A DNA stretch of 64,000 nucleotides. Origin: Sphingobium arseniciresistens. Its GTDB lineage: Bacteria; Pseudomonadota; Alphaproteobacteria; Sphingomonadales; Sphingomonadaceae. The notes below the pieces were generated by a model that had not been told where the DNA came from, made no database searches, and was given only the letters and a program-made list of their open reading frames with translations. The translations under genes and the position numbers were made by a program. The stretch's first letter is position 1. Each line of letters opens with the position of its first letter. Location of the stretch: NCBI GenBank assembly GCA_029167225.1, contig JARFNK010000006.1:186001-250000 (forward strand), in the 5' to 3' direction. Shown here in pieces: positions 62,353 through 64,000 of the stretch.

Positions 62353-63774
62353 ATGCTTGCCGATCTTGTTATCCATGGCGCCACCCTGGTGACCGACAGC
62401 ACCACCTTTGCCGCATCGGTGGCCATCAAGGATGGCGCCATTCTGGCCATTGGCGCGGCCGACGCCATGCCCGAGGCGGCCGACGTGCTCGACGCCACCG
62501 GCAAGTACCTGCTGCCCGGCGCGATCGATGCGCACGTCCACTTCCGCGATCCGGGCTATACCCACAAGGAAACCTGGGAAACCGGCACCGCCAGCGCGGC
62601 GATGGGCGGGGTGACCACCGTGTTCGAGATGCCCAACACCAACCCGCCGACCGGCACGGTGGAGGCGCTCAATCTGAAGCTCAAGCAGGCGGAAACCGCC
62701 TATGTCGATTTCGGCATCTATGGCCTGCTCGGCGAATCCAACATCGACGAGCTCGAAGCGCTGATCGAAGGCGGTGTCGCTGCGTTCAAGTGTTTCATGG
62801 GCAATACGTTCGGCAATCTGCCCTCACCGCCGTCGGGCGCGATCCTCGAAGGGTTCGAGATCGTTGCCAAGCACGGCTATCGCGTGGCGCTGCATGCCGA
62901 AAACGCCTCGATCATGGCGCGCCGCCAGAAGAAGCTGATGGCCGCCGGGCGCTGCGATCCGCTGGCCCACCTCGATGCGCGGCCCCCGGTCGTGGCGGTG
63001 GAAGCGGTGGCCCGCGCCGCGATCCTGGCCGAATGGACCGGCGCGCGCATCCACATCCTGCACGTTTCCTCGGGCGACGAGCTGCGCCCCTTGCGCGAAG
63101 CCAAGCTGCGCGGGGTGGATATCACCGCCGAAACCTGCCCGCATTACCTGTTGCTTGACGAGCATGCCTATACCGACAAGAAATCGTTGATCCGCGTCAA
63201 TCCGCCGGTGCGCGAAAAGGTGCACCAGGATCAGCTGTGGCAGGGCGTAGCCGACGGCACGATCGACATGATTGCCACTGATCATGCGCCGCACAGCCAC
63301 GAGGAAAAACACCGCGACGATATCTGGACCGCCGATTGCGGCTTTACCGGGGTGCAGACGCAGATGCCGCTGATGCTCAGCCAGGTGGTGTCGGGCCGCA
63401 TGACCATTACGCAATATGTGAAGATGACCTCGCTCGCCCCGGCGAAGGCCTTTGGCCTCTATCCGCGCAAGGGCGCGCTTCTGCCCGGATCGGACGCCGA
63501 TATCGTGATCGTCGATCTGGACCGGGAAACCGTGCTGGATGCGGCGGATTTGCAGTCCAAGGGCAATTCCACCCCGTTCCAGGGCTGGGTGGCGCAGGGC
63601 GCGCCGATCCATACCCTGGTACGCGGCCGCTTCGTGATGCGCGACGGGCAGCTTTGCACCGATGCCAAGGGCCATGGCCGCAACATCCGCCGGGTGCAGC
63701 AGATGCCCGCGCCCACGCCGCAAAATACCCACACCACCACGGCAGCGATACTGGCCAAGGCGCCGCAGCGCTAA
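62353..63774 (+). CDS. Allantoinase/hydantoinase-like cyclic amidohydrolase
   Basis: The protein has 473 aa. Metal ligands His61 and His63 (DAHVHFRDPG), carbamylated Lys146 (AAFKCFMGN), His181 (LHAENAS), His237 (ILHVSS) and Asp310 (IATDHAPHS). The FRDPG and MPNTNPPT segments place it with dihydroorotase, allantoinase and D-hydantoinase. It opens a cyclic ureide or imide. With urease and HyuAB present, allantoin, hydantoin or a related ring is plausible; the exact substrate is unresolved. Confidence 0.92.
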   Translation: MLADLVIHGATLVTDSTTFAASVAIKDGAILAIGAADAMPEAADVLDATGKYLLPGAIDAHVHFRDPGYTHKETWETGTASAAMGGVTTVFEMPNTNPPTGTVEALNLKLKQAETAYVDFGIYGLLGESNIDELEALIEGGVAAFKCFMGNTFGNLPSPPSGAILEGFEIVAKHGYRVALHAENASIMARRQKKLMAAGRCDPLAHLDARPPVVAVEAVARAAILAEWTGARIHILHVSSGDELRPLREAKLRGVDITAETCPHYLLLDEHAYTDKKSLIRVNPPVREKVHQDQLWQGVADGTIDMIATDHAPHSHEEKHRDDIWTADCGFTGVQTQMPLMLSQVVSGRMTITQYVKMTSLAPAKAFGLYPRKGALLPGSDADIVIVDLDRETVLDAADLQSKGNSTPFQGWVAQGAPIHTLVRGRFVMRDGQLCTDAKGHGRNIRRVQQMPAPTPQNTHTTTAAILAKAPQR

Positions 63775-63792
63775 GCCCGCAGGATAGTTGCG

Positions 63793-63960
63793 ATGAGTGT
63801 GATCGGACGGGCAGGCGTGGCCGTGGCCGCGCCGCGTGCCGCCTTCGTCGAAGCGCAGGTGCTGCCCGGCAGCGAGATCGCGCCTTGGGCCGATCGACAT
63901 TCAGCCCATACGGGCTTGCAAATGGCGATTTCCGGCGGTTCCGGTGCTCACGTGCCTTGA
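63793..63960 (+). CDS. Short frame after the allantoinase gene, possibly a truncated gene
   Basis: 55 codons with AGGAT upstream of the ATG, 18 bp after the allantoinase stop. The first 32 residues (MSVIGRAGVAVAAPRAAF, EAQVLPGSEIAP) look like a native N-terminus, with the same high GC as the cluster. From 63887 the frame reads through the 21-bp repeat and a hairpin, giving a non-protein-like end. It may be a gene cut by an insertion or deletion. I do not recognise the family. Confidence 0.35.
   Translation: MSVIGRAGVAVAAPRAAFVEAQVLPGSEIAPWADRHSAHTGLQMAISGGSGAHVP
63887..63907 (+). repeat. 21-bp direct repeat, copy 2 of 2
   Basis: Identical to 7979-7999 and in the same orientation. Here it interrupts the short frame after the allantoinase gene. 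The bases beyond it on either side differ from copy 1. Confidence 0.6.
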
Positions 63961-63996
63961 GCACGCTGCGCGCCGGGTCACGTCAAATCACCATTT
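63920..63996. repeat. Long imperfect palindrome at the window end
   Basis: Outer arms AAATGGCGATTT (63920-63931) and AAATCACCATTT (63985-63996) pair with one mismatch; inner arms GTGCTCA (63944-63950) and TGAGCAC (63958-63964) pair perfectly. It looks like a REP-type palindrome or the edge of a mobile element that continues beyond the window. Confidence 0.5.
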
Positions 63997-64000
63997 TCGG

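Noticed and set aside
7979-63907. Calling the 56-kb interval a proven integrated island on the basis of the direct repeats
   Set aside because: No integrase, tRNA target or mobilisation gene was found, and the interval contains likely core stress genes; kept only as a finding.

Overview
The window looks like chromosome, or a large replicon, of a GC-rich alphaproteobacterium of the sphingomonad group (Sphingobium/Novosphingobium/Sphingomonas-like). The reasons are the three large TonB-dependent receptors, the SigF/NrsF-type ECF system, and the PQQ dehydrogenase and P450 content. No rRNA, tRNA, CRISPR array or intact transposase was seen. Assignments come from reading motifs by eye; no database search was run.

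Left arm (1-7.7 kb): an oxidative catabolic set. It holds a class III CoA-transferase (cut by the window edge), a divergent LysR regulator, an MFS carrier, an exported cytochrome c-PQQ alcohol dehydrogenase, and a P450 overlapping its own ferredoxin. A frameshifted CoA-transferase relic follows.

Bufferin region (8.0-12.2 kb): a metal-stress unit with two small Cys-rich exported precursors (BufA1 and BufA2 types), DoxX, ECF sigma factor, NrsF-type anti-sigma, the MNIO enzyme BufB and its partner BufC. Three promoters share GTAAC(C/G)-N16-CGAA and sit in front of both precursors and the sigma gene, so the regulon can be read from the sequence.

Middle (12.4-31.4 kb): miscellaneous enzymes, a Tat-exported sulfatase next to a TonB receptor, and then an operon of uncertain function. 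That operon has a thermostable-hemolysin-like protein, an adenylate-forming ligase fused to a heme-oxygenase-like diiron oxidase domain, an SDR, a periplasmic helical-repeat protein and a methyltransferase. It is followed by a divergent DUF2141/sodC pair and a complete FecI-FecR-receptor signalling set whose receptor carries the N-terminal STN domain.

Right arm (31.7-63.8 kb): a visibly more GC-rich block devoted to a nitrogenous substrate. It contains a complete urease operon (ureDABCEFG-hupE), an exported M20 hydrolase, a deaminase-type amidohydrolase, a TonB receptor, an MFS carrier, a hydro-lyase/D-glutamate-cyclase-like protein, two Fe(II)/2-oxoglutarate-type oxygenases, a Rieske oxygenase coupled to a glutamine-synthetase-like ligase, an aldehyde dehydrogenase, DUF3830, a Cys/Met-type PLP enzyme, HyuA/HyuB, an allantoinase/hydantoinase-like cyclic amidohydrolase, four SDRs and a LysR regulator. 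My inference is uptake of an N-rich, probably cyclic, amide or ureide. Oxidation and ring opening would release urea or ammonia. The substrate is not identifiable from sequence alone. A 21-bp direct repeat lies at 7979 and 63887, near the two ends of the window.
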